64,000 nt of DNA from Akkermansiaceae bacterium UBA2381 (GCA_002344215.1 DDSV01000013.1:23325-87324); one strand, 5' to 3'; counted from the stretch's first letter, positions 35,252 to 45,355 are shown. The notes: generated by a model not told the origin, from the sequence alone. Translations and numbers: made by a program.

Positions 35252-37885
35252 CTACTTCTTCTTCCCCAAACCCTTGATAAACAAAACGACCGAATCGATC
35301 TCGTGGTCTTTGAGCACCCCGAGATAGGACGGCATTCCCACCCCGGTGCGCTCCATTTCGTAGCCTTGCTGCACGCGCCGGGCCGGATCGAGGATGGATT
35401 CGCGGAGGTAGGCCTCGTCGATCTTTTTGATCTCGGATCCGTCGGAAAAGACGCGGCTCGCTCCCCAGAGTCCGATCCAGGGAGGTCCGACCGCAACCTT
35501 CGCTCCTCCTTCCGCTGCGACAGGAGGGCTCGGGATGTCGGGATCGCCTGTGGCGTGGCAGGCGACACACCCGTAACGCACGGCGACTTCCTTGCCCAGC
35601 GCGGCGGTGGGCTCGACGGCGTCGGCTCCGCCGCTGAGGTCAGTTCGCGGGGTCAAATCAACCTTGTCGTCGGCAAAACCGAGAGATGAGAGATCGAAGG
35701 AGGGCAGGGAGTGGACGGTGAGATAGACATTTTCAACCTGAACCACTCCGGGAGCGGGGAGCCGGTAGGTGAGGCGAAGGGAATGCGAGGGCTGCATGTC
35801 GGCGAATCCGAGAAAAAGCGACTTCGCGTCTTTTGAGAGCTTGGCGCTCAGGACCGGAAGCGCCTCCTGTCCGGGCTCTCCGTCGAGGCGGTAGTTGCCC
35901 GAGCCATATTCATGTGTCTGGCGATAGTTCCAGCGGTCGGCCGAATAGCGGCCCAATTCCGACACGAGTTCCGGCGAGAGGGCTTGATCAAAGGTCAGGA
36001 GGATGCCCCGTTTTTCCGCCCGAATCCCGCGAGGGAGCCAGGGTTCGGTCGCGCCTGGCCGCACCCGGTAGAGACCGCTGATACGGCTGCCGGAGCTGCC
36101 GAAGATCTGGAATCCGGTAACGTAAAGATAGCCGTCGTGCGGATTGACCCGTCCGTTCAGAAGTCCGGAGGGAAAACCCGACAGCAGAGGCATCACCGCG
36201 CCCTGCTCACTGCGGGGATCGAGGTAGACTTTGAAAATTTCGGGCCGGTTGTAGCCGATGTGAATGAGAGTGTCATTGAGTGGTCCCATTTTCAGGGAGG
36301 CTTCACCGCTCTGACGAATCCACACCTGTCCCGCACCGGACTGGTTGATAAAGTGGGGAATCCAGACCTCGGCGGGTGAGATCGAGGCAGGATGGGTGAC
36401 CTTTTCCTTGAACTTCTCGGGCTGGAAACCGAAGTAACGTCCCGTCTCGACCCGGTAGATGGGGGTGGCCGGTTTCCAGTTTCCCTGCTGATCGCTCGCG
36501 GTGAGGACGCCCGTCCTGGCATCGTAGCCGAGATAGGGCTGACGGAAGCCGGTGGCGATAACCTCATAGGAATCGCCATCGGGGGCTACCTTGATGACCG
36601 TGCCGTTGAGCTTGCCTATGGTCGAGCCGATCTGGCCACCGTGGGCGACATAAAAGCTTCCGTCAGGCAGGGCGATGAAGTCATTGGCAAACTGGCGGGT
36701 TTCAGCGGACTGGGCGAAGACACTGGAGACATTCTCGTGCCAGTCGGCTTCGCCGTTCCTGTCGGTGTCGTGAAGACGCACGATGCCGTTGCGGTCGAAG
36801 ACAAAAATCGCGTCATCGCGAAGGGCAAGGTTCTGAGGTTCGTGCAGACCCGAGGCAAATCGGCTCCACTCAGCGCCCTCTGCGGAGTCGAGTCCTTTCA
36901 CGATCCAGACATCACCGTCGAAAGTAACGAAGGCAGCCCGCCCATCGGGAAAAAACTCGAGGTCGGCGAGGCGGACGTTGCGTTTCCAGGGATTCGGGGC
37001 AGGGAGTGGGAGGTCGTCGTAGACCCAGGCGGCGTCTTTTGCGGGTGCCGTGGCAGGGCCGGTCTTCACGGCGTCCGCCCAGCGGCGTGATGATGCCGGA
37101 AGATCGGGGAATGAGGCAGATTCCATCGCGGAGACCTGGCCATCTTCCGTGATGGTGAATTGAATAGAGGAGGGTTGTTCCGAGGCCGGGAGTTCCTGTC
37201 TTTGATCGGTCTCCATTCCCCAGACGAAATGGATGGGCTCGCTGTGCGCTCCGATTTCGACCAGGCGAAGGAGCTTTTTTCCTTCGCTCGTGAGGCGTTC
37301 CTTGATGGGGATTCCGGAAACGGTGTATTCCAGTTGCACCCCCCCGCCAAGTAGTCGGAGTCCGGAGAACCGGCCCATGGTCACCGGACCGAGTCCTAGT
37401 TCTCCTTCCTCAGCCCGACCGCGGTCACGTGGGTCGACGAGCACCGCTTCTTTTCCGACGGAGGCGCCGGGAATCAGGGGCGTCGCGAGGATGTTCTCGC
37501 CGAGTGGACGGGGCAGTTCCTTTTGTCCCGGTGCGGACTTGCGGTTCGGGAGGCGGTAACTGCCCGTGCCCATGCCGTCCATGGTGAGGTATTCGCCGTC
37601 CTCGTTTGCCTTCCAGAAGAGGGCCCAGCGAAGGAGATCGGGATCAAAGCAACCGAAAAGCCCATTCCCGGCTGGCACGATGATTCCGCGTGGGGTGAGA
37701 TTCAACTTCTCCGGTTTGTCACCAAAGGAGCGGGCGTCGACCGTTTGGGTGAAGAAGGGTGCATCATCCTCGACAAACGAGGCAAAGGGGGATTTGAGCT
37801 CGAGGTGCGCCTTTTCCTGCGCTTGCGAAGAAGTAGCCAGGAGGACTATGGCAACAAAGGCAGACCAGTTTGGAAAAGAATTCAT
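35252..37885 (-). CDS. Large secreted glucose-dehydrogenase-like/cytochrome c protein
   Basis: An 877-residue exported protein. The signal peptide (MNSFPNWSAFVAIVLLATSSQAQ) supports the ATG at 37885. Residues about 25-300 form a domain I associate with DUF6797-type Verrucomicrobial proteins, with FVEDDAPFFTQTVDARS near its start. The middle (about 310-630) is a beta-propeller resembling soluble glucose/sorbosone dehydrogenases (NLALRDDAIFVFDRNGIVRLHDTDRNGEAD; DGSFYVAHGGQIGS; GFRQPYLGYDARTG). The C-terminus holds one c-type haem site, C-VA-CH in RYGCVACHATGD, and a likely Met ligand in GVGMPSYLG. Probably a periplasmic oxidoreductase or electron-transfer protein used in polysaccharide or sugar breakdown. 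Confidence 0.85.
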   Translation of the reverse strand: MNSFPNWSAFVAIVLLATSSQAQEKAHLELKSPFASFVEDDAPFFTQTVDARSFGDKPEKLNLTPRGIIVPAGNGLFGCFDPDLLRWALFWKANEDGEYLTMDGMGTGSYRLPNRKSAPGQKELPRPLGENILATPLIPGASVGKEAVLVDPRDRGRAEEGELGLGPVTMGRFSGLRLLGGGVQLEYTVSGIPIKERLTSEGKKLLRLVEIGAHSEPIHFVWGMETDQRQELPASEQPSSIQFTITEDGQVSAMESASFPDLPASSRRWADAVKTGPATAPAKDAAWVYDDLPLPAPNPWKRNVRLADLEFFPDGRAAFVTFDGDVWIVKGLDSAEGAEWSRFASGLHEPQNLALRDDAIFVFDRNGIVRLHDTDRNGEADWHENVSSVFAQSAETRQFANDFIALPDGSFYVAHGGQIGSTIGKLNGTVIKVAPDGDSYEVIATGFRQPYLGYDARTGVLTASDQQGNWKPATPIYRVETGRYFGFQPEKFKEKVTHPASISPAEVWIPHFINQSGAGQVWIRQSGEASLKMGPLNDTLIHIGYNRPEIFKVYLDPRSEQGAVMPLLSGFPSGLLNGRVNPHDGYLYVTGFQIFGSSGSRISGLYRVRPGATEPWLPRGIRAEKRGILLTFDQALSPELVSELGRYSADRWNYRQTHEYGSGNYRLDGEPGQEALPVLSAKLSKDAKSLFLGFADMQPSHSLRLTYRLPAPGVVQVENVYLTVHSLPSFDLSSLGFADDKVDLTPRTDLSGGADAVEPTAALGKEVAVRYGCVACHATGDPDIPSPPVAAEGGAKVAVGPPWIGLWGASRVFSDGSEIKKIDEAYLRESILDPARRVQQGYEMERTGVGMPSYLGVLKDHEIDSVVLFIKGLGKKK

Positions 37886-37976
37886 CGGTGGGATTTGAAG
37901 TCGGAGAGTGGGGCAATTCCCGGGGAGGATCAATAGCGCAATTCTCCTCGTTCCTCCACGGGAGGCGGGCTGCACA

Positions 37977-39440
37977 TTACAGCCCGATTACGTAGATCCG
38001 CTTTTGCGAAACTTGTTCGGCCTCCGGCAGCGTGATCCAGCGCTCAGTGTATTTTTCACCCCACGAATCGGAAAAAGCGATCTCGTTCGTTTCCTCGTTG
38101 TAGCCGATGATGATGACGACATGACCGGAGTCGTAGTCCGGTGTCAGAGAGGGTTCAGCGGCGGCGGCGGCACTCTTGTGTTCCTCCCAGGAATCCTTAC
38201 GCGTCTTCACGCGACCGTTCGCGGTCTCATTGAAGGCTTTGGTGCTGAAGAGAGTCCACATCATGGGGATCCCGCTGTTCACTGATTTCATGATGTCCCG
38301 CATCTTCAGTTCACCCTCGATGATGTCGAAGGAGCGGCCTTTTCGCTTGATGTCGCGACCGATGTTCGAGAGAAGAACATCGACCGAGGTTCCGCCTCCG
38401 GCTTGTGTTTCCCCCGCCATGGCGAGCAAATACATGTCGGCGGGGATTCCGAGGAATCGCATGCACCGTTCTGCCGTAGCCGGAACGCAGTATCCCTTCG
38501 GGCCCTGGTCGACCATGGGTATATTCGAAATCACGACGTCACCATTGTCCCGCTTCTCGATAAACCCGCGTGCCCTCTCCCGCACCACCGCATCGGGAAC
38601 TCGTTCCGTGTTGCCCCGATTGTCGGCGGCAGCAATGGTCTGAATCGCGAGGGAGACATACTCATCCGGAACATGTGAAAGCAGAAAAGCGTGTCCGGCC
38701 CAATCCCAGCGATCCACCTCCACGCGTGATTCGCCTTCTCCGAAACGCTGTTTTGCAGGCTCCCCGAGGAGCGCAGTCAGATTGGAGGTAATTAGTTCGG
38801 TGTCGTTCTCCATGATGACACGCACGCCCTCCATGCCGCCCGGCACCGGTTTCCCTTTGATAAAATGTTCCTCGCCACTCCCGGCGGCTCCAAACGAATC
38901 GCCCTTGTTTGCAAAAACAATTGAGATCGCAGTGATCTGATCGCCTTCACCGTAGAGTGCCGCCGAATAGGGACGGGCTCCAAGGAACCGGTATTTTTCG
39001 TCAGGGTAGGCCCGATAACTTTCTCCTATCTCCGTCTTGGATTCCCGCGGCCACTTGAGGCGCTCCGCAACCTCTTCGGGTCGGGTCATCCAGAGGGGGG
39101 AATCCGCGAAGAGTGACTGCCCGATCGCTTCGTTGATTTGGGTGGGAGAAACCCCTCCGGTGTCAGAAGCAGGTGCCGGAGTCGGGTTCTTCGTCCGGGA
39201 CCAGTTTTTAATAAATTCCTGATCCGCGGTGGAAAGAGAGTTTGCCGGAATCTCGAATTGCTGTCCGCTCTCCAGGGAGATGGAAATCTTATCTCCGTTG
39301 ACCGAAAGGATCTTTGCCCGGACCTCTTTGCCGGCCGAGTTCTTGAAGGTGCGATAATCGTCGCTCCATCCGTCAGCGGGTGCAAAGCAGCCTAGTGAAA
39401 ACGCAAGCAGGACAACACGGAGGCTCAGCGGGGGATTCAT
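37977..39440 (-). CDS. Secreted SHD1-like plus papain-like (C39-type) protein
   Basis: A protein of about 487 residues with a signal peptide (NPPLSLRVVLLAFSLGCFAPADGWS). Residues about 28-80 (YRTFKNSAGKEVRAKILSVNGDKISISLESGQQFEIPANSLSTADQEFIKNW) resemble the SLA1-homology SHD1 domain found in many PVC secreted proteins. The C-terminal third resembles a papain-fold peptidase: Cys in VDQGPKGYCVPATAER, His in DSGHVVIIIGYN and an Asp/Asn position in AFSDSWGEKYTERW. The middle region is unassigned. ATG at 39440 chosen for the signal peptide; an ATG at 39476 is open. Whether it is an active protease is not shown. Confidence 0.8.
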   Translation of the reverse strand: MNPPLSLRVVLLAFSLGCFAPADGWSDDYRTFKNSAGKEVRAKILSVNGDKISISLESGQQFEIPANSLSTADQEFIKNWSRTKNPTPAPASDTGGVSPTQINEAIGQSLFADSPLWMTRPEEVAERLKWPRESKTEIGESYRAYPDEKYRFLGARPYSAALYGEGDQITAISIVFANKGDSFGAAGSGEEHFIKGKPVPGGMEGVRVIMENDTELITSNLTALLGEPAKQRFGEGESRVEVDRWDWAGHAFLLSHVPDEYVSLAIQTIAAADNRGNTERVPDAVVRERARGFIEKRDNGDVVISNIPMVDQGPKGYCVPATAERCMRFLGIPADMYLLAMAGETQAGGGTSVDVLLSNIGRDIKRKGRSFDIIEGELKMRDIMKSVNSGIPMMWTLFSTKAFNETANGRVKTRKDSWEEHKSAAAAAEPSLTPDYDSGHVVIIIGYNEETNEIAFSDSWGEKYTERWITLPEAEQVSQKRIYVIGL

Positions 39441-39552
39441 CCTCAAAAGGATAAAGGAGACGCAGGTTAGCCGCAAGAAATAGTCGCGCCCGTAACCTGG
39501 CCGCTGCCGTCCCTAGGTTAGAAGGCGCCGGATAACGCCACAGAATCAGCCG

Positions 39553-41037
39553 CTAAACGAAAAGTCCCAGAATCAGCCCCGGATTGAAGCCGGCGAGAAT
39601 GATCGCGACCATCAGGGCGACCATTGCGATTTTCGCGAGCGGGCTCACCGAAATGGCCGGGAGGTCGATCTGCCCTTTGCCGGAATCCGATAGGAACATG
39701 GAGGCCGCAATTTTAAGATAATAATAGAATCCGGCGGCGGCTCCGATCAGACCAACGGTGAGGAGGACCCAGTGTTGGGATTCGACGGCGAGTTTGAAGA
39801 CAAAGAGTTTCCCGAAGAATCCGGCGGTGAGAGGAATGCCCGCGAGTGAAGACATTGCGACGAGCATGGCGAAGGCGAGGAAGGGTGAACGCTTCGCGAG
39901 GCCGCGGAAGGAGTCGAGGTCTTCCCCGCTGATTTTGGTGCGCAGGCTTGTCATGACAAGGAAGGCGAGCAGAGTCATGAGCAGATAGGCACCCAGGTAA
40001 AAGGCAATCACCGCAACAGGCGTGAGGGCGGAGTTGCCGCCCGCCCGAGGTGAGGATGCCAATGCCATGACGAGAAACCCGGCGTGGGCAATGCTGGAGT
40101 AGGCGAGAAGCCGTTTGAAATTCTTTTGAGGCAGCGCGGCGAGATTGCCGACGAGCAGGGTCAGAACGGCAACGACCGTGAGCACCAGAGTCACCTTGCC
40201 CACGAGTTCGGCGCTTGCGAGAAAAGGGCTCACCAGACGAAGCATCACGATGAATCCTGCTGCTTTCGAACCGACCGAAAGGAAGGCGGTGATCGGCGTC
40301 GGGGCGCCCTGATAAACATCGGGGATCCAGAGGTGGAAGGGGGCCGCTCCGACTTTGAAGGCGAGGGCGACAAGGATGAGGCCGAAAGTGAAAAGAGCAG
40401 TCGTGGTGTTGATGTCAGGCTTTGCGAGAGCGGTGGAGATTTCGGAAAGCTGCATGCTCCCGGTGATGCCGAAGAGCCAGGCGAAACCGTAGACGAGGAA
40501 GCCGGTCGAGAGCGCTCCCAGAATGAGATATTTCACTCCGGCTTCGAGCGAACCGACGTTCCGCCTCAGGTAGGCGACCATGATGTAGAAGGCGATCGTG
40601 ACCGTCTCAAGGGAGACAAAAATGCTGACAAGGTTGTTCGCCGAGGCCATCCACATGAGACCGGCGCAGGCAAACATGGGGAGGGCAAAGAACTCACCAA
40701 GGCCGGCCTGGCGATGAGCCCCGGCCTCCGGGTTGGCGATCTGGGCAAGAATGGTGGGCGTGTAGTCCACCGCCATCACGAGGACAATGAGAGTCGTCAG
40801 CACCGCGATGCCCTTAAAGTAAAGGGCCAGCTTGTCCCCGGAACTGTAGAACTTCCAGAAGGCTCCCTCAGTCGAGGCGGGCCATTTCACGACAAAGAGA
40901 AGGGCAAAGACAACTACGAGCCCGAGCATGCCGATCCAGGCGATGGAACGTTTATCCTCCAGCTTGACGAAGGCATCGACCATCAGCATGAGAAGGCCGA
41001 GGGCGACGACAATGATTTCGAGATAATAGACCGGCAT
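39553..41037 (-). CDS. nuoN: NADH-quinone oxidoreductase subunit N
   Basis: A 494-residue antiporter-like membrane subunit of complex I with about 14 helices. Signature segments are FFALPMFACAGLMWMASANNLVSIFVSLETVTIAFYIMVAY, LILGALSTGFLVYGFAWLFG (with the conserved Lys in GVKYLILG) and AAPFHLWIPDVYQGAPTPITAFLSVGSKAAGF. The last gene of the operon, 63 bases after nuoM. Confidence 0.95.
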   Translation of the reverse strand: MPVYYLEIIVVALGLLMLMVDAFVKLEDKRSIAWIGMLGLVVVFALLFVVKWPASTEGAFWKFYSSGDKLALYFKGIAVLTTLIVLVMAVDYTPTILAQIANPEAGAHRQAGLGEFFALPMFACAGLMWMASANNLVSIFVSLETVTIAFYIMVAYLRRNVGSLEAGVKYLILGALSTGFLVYGFAWLFGITGSMQLSEISTALAKPDINTTTALFTFGLILVALAFKVGAAPFHLWIPDVYQGAPTPITAFLSVGSKAAGFIVMLRLVSPFLASAELVGKVTLVLTVVAVLTLLVGNLAALPQKNFKRLLAYSSIAHAGFLVMALASSPRAGGNSALTPVAVIAFYLGAYLLMTLLAFLVMTSLRTKISGEDLDSFRGLAKRSPFLAFAMLVAMSSLAGIPLTAGFFGKLFVFKLAVESQHWVLLTVGLIGAAAGFYYYLKIAASMFLSDSGKGQIDLPAISVSPLAKIAMVALMVAIILAGFNPGLILGLFV

Positions 41038-41100
41038 GGACGGAAAGCGTTAAGTCAAAAGGGTAAGGTCGGAGAGTGAAGAGGGTCGGGGCGCCAAAGC

Positions 41101-42612
41101 TCAGCCTGCGGTGATGAGGAAAATGCCGTTGATGGCGGGTCGGATGTACTGGTTGAGGAGTTCGGGAACAAAACCAACCGCGAGCAGGGTGACGAGGAGG
41201 ATAAGTATCGGGACGCGCATCGACCAGTCGAGGTCGGCGGGAGTCTTCAGCTTCTCGGGTTTGGGGCCCAGGAAAATCTGGCGGTAGGCGCGGAGCATGT
41301 AGACGGCGGAAATGACAACACCCCAGAGAGCTCCGATCGTGGCCCAGCGTATCCAGGTCATGGTTTCGTCCCCGCCGGAGAAAGCACCGAAAAAGATCGC
41401 GACCTCGGCGGCGAAGTTTGCAAACCCCGGAAGCCCGATGGAGGCAAAGACTCCGAATCCGAAAACGAGACCGAGTTTCGGCATGGACTTGGCGATGCCG
41501 CCGAGTTTGTCGAAATCCAGCGTTCCGAATTGATCACGCATCCAGCCGGAAAGGGCGAAGAGCAGGGCGATGGAGATGCCGTGGGCAAACATGAGCAGGA
41601 CCGCGCCGGACAGTCCGAGATGGTTCCCGGCCGCAATGCCGAGGAAGACGTAGCCCATATGCATCACGCTGGAGTAACCGAGCATGCGATCAAGTTTCTT
41701 TTGCGCGATGGTGACGAGGCCGATGTAGAGAATGTTTCCGAGGAGGAGGACGAGGACAAGATTCAGCCACTTTTCCGCGCCGAGCGGAGCAAAGGGCATT
41801 GCAATACGGATCAGACCGTAAAGTCCGAATTTCTTGAGCACGCCGGCGTGCAGCATCGCCACCGGAGTCGGTGCCTCGGCATAGGCGGGGGCGGCCCAAC
41901 TGTGGAAGGGGAAGAGAGAGACAAGAATGCCGAAGCCGATGAAGAGGAGGAGGAAAACCCAGCTTTGCATTCCTGCCGCAATCGCTGTTCCGGGCTCTTT
42001 TGCAAAAGTGACGAGTGAGGCGATGTCGAAGGTGGTTCCCCCGAGAGCATTGACCCCGAGAATCAGACCCACGAGAAGGATGAGACTGCCGACACCGAGG
42101 AAGATCGTGATCGTCCAGGCGGTGCGAACGCGATTTTCTCCATGCCCGAAGATCCCGATCATGAGGAAGGTCGGGATGAGGGCGAGTTCATGGAAGGCGT
42201 AGAGGAAAAACAAATCAGTCGAGCAGAAGGCCCCGATTGCGCCGCCTGCAATGAGAAGAAGAGAGATGTAGTAGAGTCGGGCACTGCCTTTGATTGCGTC
42301 TTCCTTCGGTGCCACCATCATGGCCGCGACCATGACGATGGCGGAGAGGAGAAGGAGGACGAGGCTCATGCCGTCGAGACCGAAGGCGAGGCTGAGTTTG
42401 GGGAAGCCCGCGATCTCCAGGAGCGTCCGTGAACTCGCGAACTGAAAGGAGGCACTCCCCTCCAGATTGGTCTGAAAGCGAATCGCCGCAGCAAGCGTGA
42501 GGAGCAGAACCAGGACCGATGTTCCCAGTGCGGTGAAACGTGCCGGCGAACCCAGTCCGACCGCGAGGGCGGCGAGGAGCGGGAGAAAGACGATGATTTC
42601 GATGAGGCTCAC
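41101..42612 (-). CDS. nuoM: NADH-quinone oxidoreductase subunit M
   Basis: A 503-residue antiporter-like proton-pumping subunit. The conserved glutamate is in YAFHELALIPTFLMIGIFG, and the lysine and proline of discontinuous helix 7 are near LVSLFPFHSWAAPAYAEAPTPVAMLHAGVLKKFGLYGLIR, a strong NuoM/ND4 signature. SVMHMGYVFLGIA follows. It lies between nuoL and nuoN, in standard order. Confidence 0.95.
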   Translation of the reverse strand: MSLIEIIVFLPLLAALAVGLGSPARFTALGTSVLVLLLTLAAAIRFQTNLEGSASFQFASSRTLLEIAGFPKLSLAFGLDGMSLVLLLLSAIVMVAAMMVAPKEDAIKGSARLYYISLLLIAGGAIGAFCSTDLFFLYAFHELALIPTFLMIGIFGHGENRVRTAWTITIFLGVGSLILLVGLILGVNALGGTTFDIASLVTFAKEPGTAIAAGMQSWVFLLLFIGFGILVSLFPFHSWAAPAYAEAPTPVAMLHAGVLKKFGLYGLIRIAMPFAPLGAEKWLNLVLVLLLGNILYIGLVTIAQKKLDRMLGYSSVMHMGYVFLGIAAGNHLGLSGAVLLMFAHGISIALLFALSGWMRDQFGTLDFDKLGGIAKSMPKLGLVFGFGVFASIGLPGFANFAAEVAIFFGAFSGGDETMTWIRWATIGALWGVVISAVYMLRAYRQIFLGPKPEKLKTPADLDWSMRVPILILLVTLLAVGFVPELLNQYIRPAINGIFLITAG

Positions 42613-42637
42613 GGCGGTAACAGGGAAAGAGGTTCGA

Positions 42638-44461
42638 TCAGAGAATGAGAAAAAGGATCAGAGCGATCACGGCGACCCCGAAAAAGAAGGCATATGACTG
42701 CACATTGCCGACCTGAAAAACACGGAGGACGGATCCTGCCCCGAGGGCGAGGCCGGCGGGGAAACGGGCCACGAGGGGATCGATCACAAAGCGGTCCACG
42801 AAGTCAAGGAAGGCGGCGACGGAATCCTGGAAGAGGCGGACCATCCCGAGGTAGAGTTCGTCGAGGTAGAACTTGTCGCGGAAAAGCGGGATGCTGAGGG
42901 GATCTTTGCTTTTGCCTTTGTAGAGGAAAATGGCAGCCCCGACTCCGACGACGAGACCGGTCAACGAAAGGATCGCGGTGAGGCCGAAGTGACTGAAGAG
43001 ATGGCCGGGATCAGCGTGACCCCTCGCCAGCAGGGGCGAGGAAATGAAGCCGTAAGCAGAGAGTGCAGCCATGACGGCAAGGATGACGAGAGGCACCCAC
43101 ATAATAGGCCCGACCTCATGGGCATGATCGGCGTCTTTCGTCCGGTGTTTTCCGAAGAAGGCGACGATGACAAGTCGGGTCATATAGAAGGGTGTCAGGA
43201 AGGCGACAATCATCGCGAGGACGTAGGGTCCGTAGAGTTTCTCATGAAGGGCCGTCTCAAGAATGGCCTCCTTGCTCCAGAATCCGCTCGTGAAGGGGAC
43301 CGCGATCAATGCGGCGGTTCCGAGGGCGAAGGTGGTGAAGGTGATGGGAAGCTTTTTCCGAAGCCCGCCCATCTTCCAGATATCCTGCTCGTGGTGGCAG
43401 GCATAGATCACGGCACCGGCTCCGAGGAAGAGAAGCGCCTTGAAAAAGGCGTGGGTGTAAAGGTGGAACATCCCGGCATCGCTCCCGGTCTGTCCCATGC
43501 CCTGTGCCATGACCATGTAGCCGAGCTGGGAAAGGGTCGAGTAGGCGAGGATGCGCTTGATGTCATTTTGCTGAAGCGCCATGAGCGCGGCCACAAGTGC
43601 GGTGAGCGCTCCGATCCAGGTGATGACGGTGGCGGCCATGTCGGCGGCTTCGATGAGGAAGACAACGCGGGCGAGCATGAAGACCCCGGCGGCAACCATG
43701 GTTGCGGCGTGGATCAGGGCCGAGACGGGAGTGGGGCCCTCCATCGCATCGGGCAGCCAGATATGGAGCGGGAGCTGGGCGGACTTGCCGATCGCGCCGC
43801 AGAAGACACAGAGCACCGCGATGTTGAGCAGACCGACGTTCGCGACGCCTCCAACGGCGGTTTTGATTTCCTCAAAGTAGATCGAGCCGGTGAGAACCCA
43901 GACGAGGAGGATGCCGGCCATAAAACCGAAGTCACCGATGCGGTTGGTAAGGAAAGCTTTTTTCGCGGCATCGGCGGCGGAGGCCTTTTCGAACCAGTGG
44001 CCGATGAGGAGGTAGGAACTGACCCCGACGAGTTCCCAGAAGATGAACATCATCACGAAATTGTCGGCGAGGACGATACCCGTCATCGAAAACATGAAGA
44101 GCGAGAGAGCCGCGAAGTAGCGTGACTTGCCCGCGTCGTCCTTCATGTAACCGAGTGAGAAGAGATGCACGAGGAATCCGATCGAGGTCACGATCAGCAT
44201 CATGCCGCGACTGAGGCCGTCGAGCTGAAACCCGATCGTGATGGTGAGGTGCTCGGCGAGGTCGATCCACGGGTAGGATGCGGTGTCGACCGCTTTGTCC
44301 CCGTCGGCTGCGAGCATGATGCAGAAGGCGAGAGTGAGAAGGGCTGATCCGGTCGAGACGAGCGAGCTGAGACCCGACCAGCGTTTCAGTCCGAGAAGAA
44401 TCGTTGCAGCCACGATGAGAGGCAGCAGGAGAACGGACCAGGCTAGGGTATTAACATCCAT
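42638..44461 (-). CDS. nuoL: NADH-quinone oxidoreductase subunit L
   Basis: A 607-residue antiporter-like subunit with about 16 helices, including the long lateral helix region near the C-terminus. Landmarks are FIFWELVGVSSYLLIGHWFEKASAADAAKKAFLTNRIGDFGF (conserved Glu and the Lys-containing region), SAQLPLHIWLPDAMEGPTPVSALIHAATMVAAGVFMLAR and STLSQLGYMVMAQG. The last helix (about 585-607) ends the protein in the membrane. Confidence 0.96.
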   Translation of the reverse strand: MDVNTLAWSVLLLPLIVAATILLGLKRWSGLSSLVSTGSALLTLAFCIMLAADGDKAVDTASYPWIDLAEHLTITIGFQLDGLSRGMMLIVTSIGFLVHLFSLGYMKDDAGKSRYFAALSLFMFSMTGIVLADNFVMMFIFWELVGVSSYLLIGHWFEKASAADAAKKAFLTNRIGDFGFMAGILLVWVLTGSIYFEEIKTAVGGVANVGLLNIAVLCVFCGAIGKSAQLPLHIWLPDAMEGPTPVSALIHAATMVAAGVFMLARVVFLIEAADMAATVITWIGALTALVAALMALQQNDIKRILAYSTLSQLGYMVMAQGMGQTGSDAGMFHLYTHAFFKALLFLGAGAVIYACHHEQDIWKMGGLRKKLPITFTTFALGTAALIAVPFTSGFWSKEAILETALHEKLYGPYVLAMIVAFLTPFYMTRLVIVAFFGKHRTKDADHAHEVGPIMWVPLVILAVMAALSAYGFISSPLLARGHADPGHLFSHFGLTAILSLTGLVVGVGAAIFLYKGKSKDPLSIPLFRDKFYLDELYLGMVRLFQDSVAAFLDFVDRFVIDPLVARFPAGLALGAGSVLRVFQVGNVQSYAFFFGVAVIALILFLIL

Positions 44462-44485
44462 GGAAAGAATCGGTCGCCGTATAAA

Positions 44486-44812
44486 TCAGTATTTCATCGT
44501 GTTCACCTTGGTCACGTCGGTGGTCTCTTTCGTACGGAAGAGCGCGACGATGATGGCCAGTCCGACAGCGACCTCCGCCGCTGCCACGGTGATGATAAAG
44601 AAGAGGAGAACCTGACCGTCGTAGTTTGGCTGACCGTCCTGCACGTTGAAGCGGGAGAAAGCCACGAGGGTGAGATTTGCCGCCGCAAGCATCAGCTCAA
44701 GGCACATGAAAATGATGATGAGATTGCGCCGCACGAGCACACCTGCGAGCCCGATCGCGAAAAGAACACCGCTCACGAAGAGGAAGTGATTCAGGGTTAA
44801 GGCGGTTTCCAT
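44486..44812 (-). CDS. nuoK: NADH-quinone oxidoreductase subunit K
   Basis: A 108-residue three-helix subunit. The conserved glutamates used in proton transfer are visible in [20 protein letters not shown] (helix 2) and [18 protein letters not shown] (helix 3). The N-terminal [30 protein letters not shown] is typical of NuoK. Start 24 bases after the nuoJ stop. Confidence 0.96.
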   Translation of the reverse strand: METALTLNHFLFVSGVLFAIGLAGVLVRRNLIIIFMCLELMLAAANLTLVAFSRFNVQDGQPNYDGQVLLFFIITVAAAEVAVGLAIIVALFRTKETTDVTKVNTMKY

Positions 44813-44836
44813 AGGATAAAGCGAAATGGGCGGTGG

Positions 44837-45346
44837 CTATTTCAGTTCCTTTTTACTCAGAACGACCACTCCAACCGTAGCAACGAGGAGCAGGACTCCC
44901 ACGACCTGAACGGGGAACCAGTATTGGCTGAAAAGAAGCTCACCGATGCGGTGGACGTCGGAGGTGCCGGGACCCTCGGTAACGGTGAGCGGTGGCAGCG
45001 TCGCCTTGCCGATCTCCCCACGGCTCAGAACAGTGATCACCAGCGCGACAAAGGCGAGCACAACACCACCCGCACCAATCATGTTGATGATAGGTCGACG
45101 GCGTTTCTCCTCCTCACGCACGTCCAGCAACATGATGATGAAAAGGAAAAGAACCATGATCGCTCCGGCATAGACAAGGATTTGAAGAGTGCCGACGAGG
45201 AACGCATCGAGTTGAATAAAGAGCGCCGCTAATCCCAGGAACGAGACGATCATCGAAAATGCCGCTGAAACCGGATTGCGGCTCACGACCACCCCGATTC
45301 CCCCGACGAGGGCGAGTGCTGAGAAAATGTAGAAGAGGAAGGACAT
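44837..45346 (-). CDS. nuoJ: NADH-quinone oxidoreductase subunit J
   Basis: A 169-residue membrane subunit with five helices. The conserved helix 3 segment is FLVGTLQILVYAGAIMVLFLFIIMLLDVREEEKRR. N-terminus (FYIFSALALVGGIGVVVSRNPVSAAFSMIVSFLGLAALFIQLDA) matches the NuoJ/ND6 pattern. Nine bases separate it from nuoI. Confidence 0.95.
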   Translation of the reverse strand: MSFLFYIFSALALVGGIGVVVSRNPVSAAFSMIVSFLGLAALFIQLDAFLVGTLQILVYAGAIMVLFLFIIMLLDVREEEKRRRPIINMIGAGGVVLAFVALVITVLSRGEIGKATLPPLTVTEGPGTSDVHRIGELLFSQYWFPVQVVGVLLLVATVGVVVLSKKELK

Positions 45347-45355
45347 GGTGGGAAA

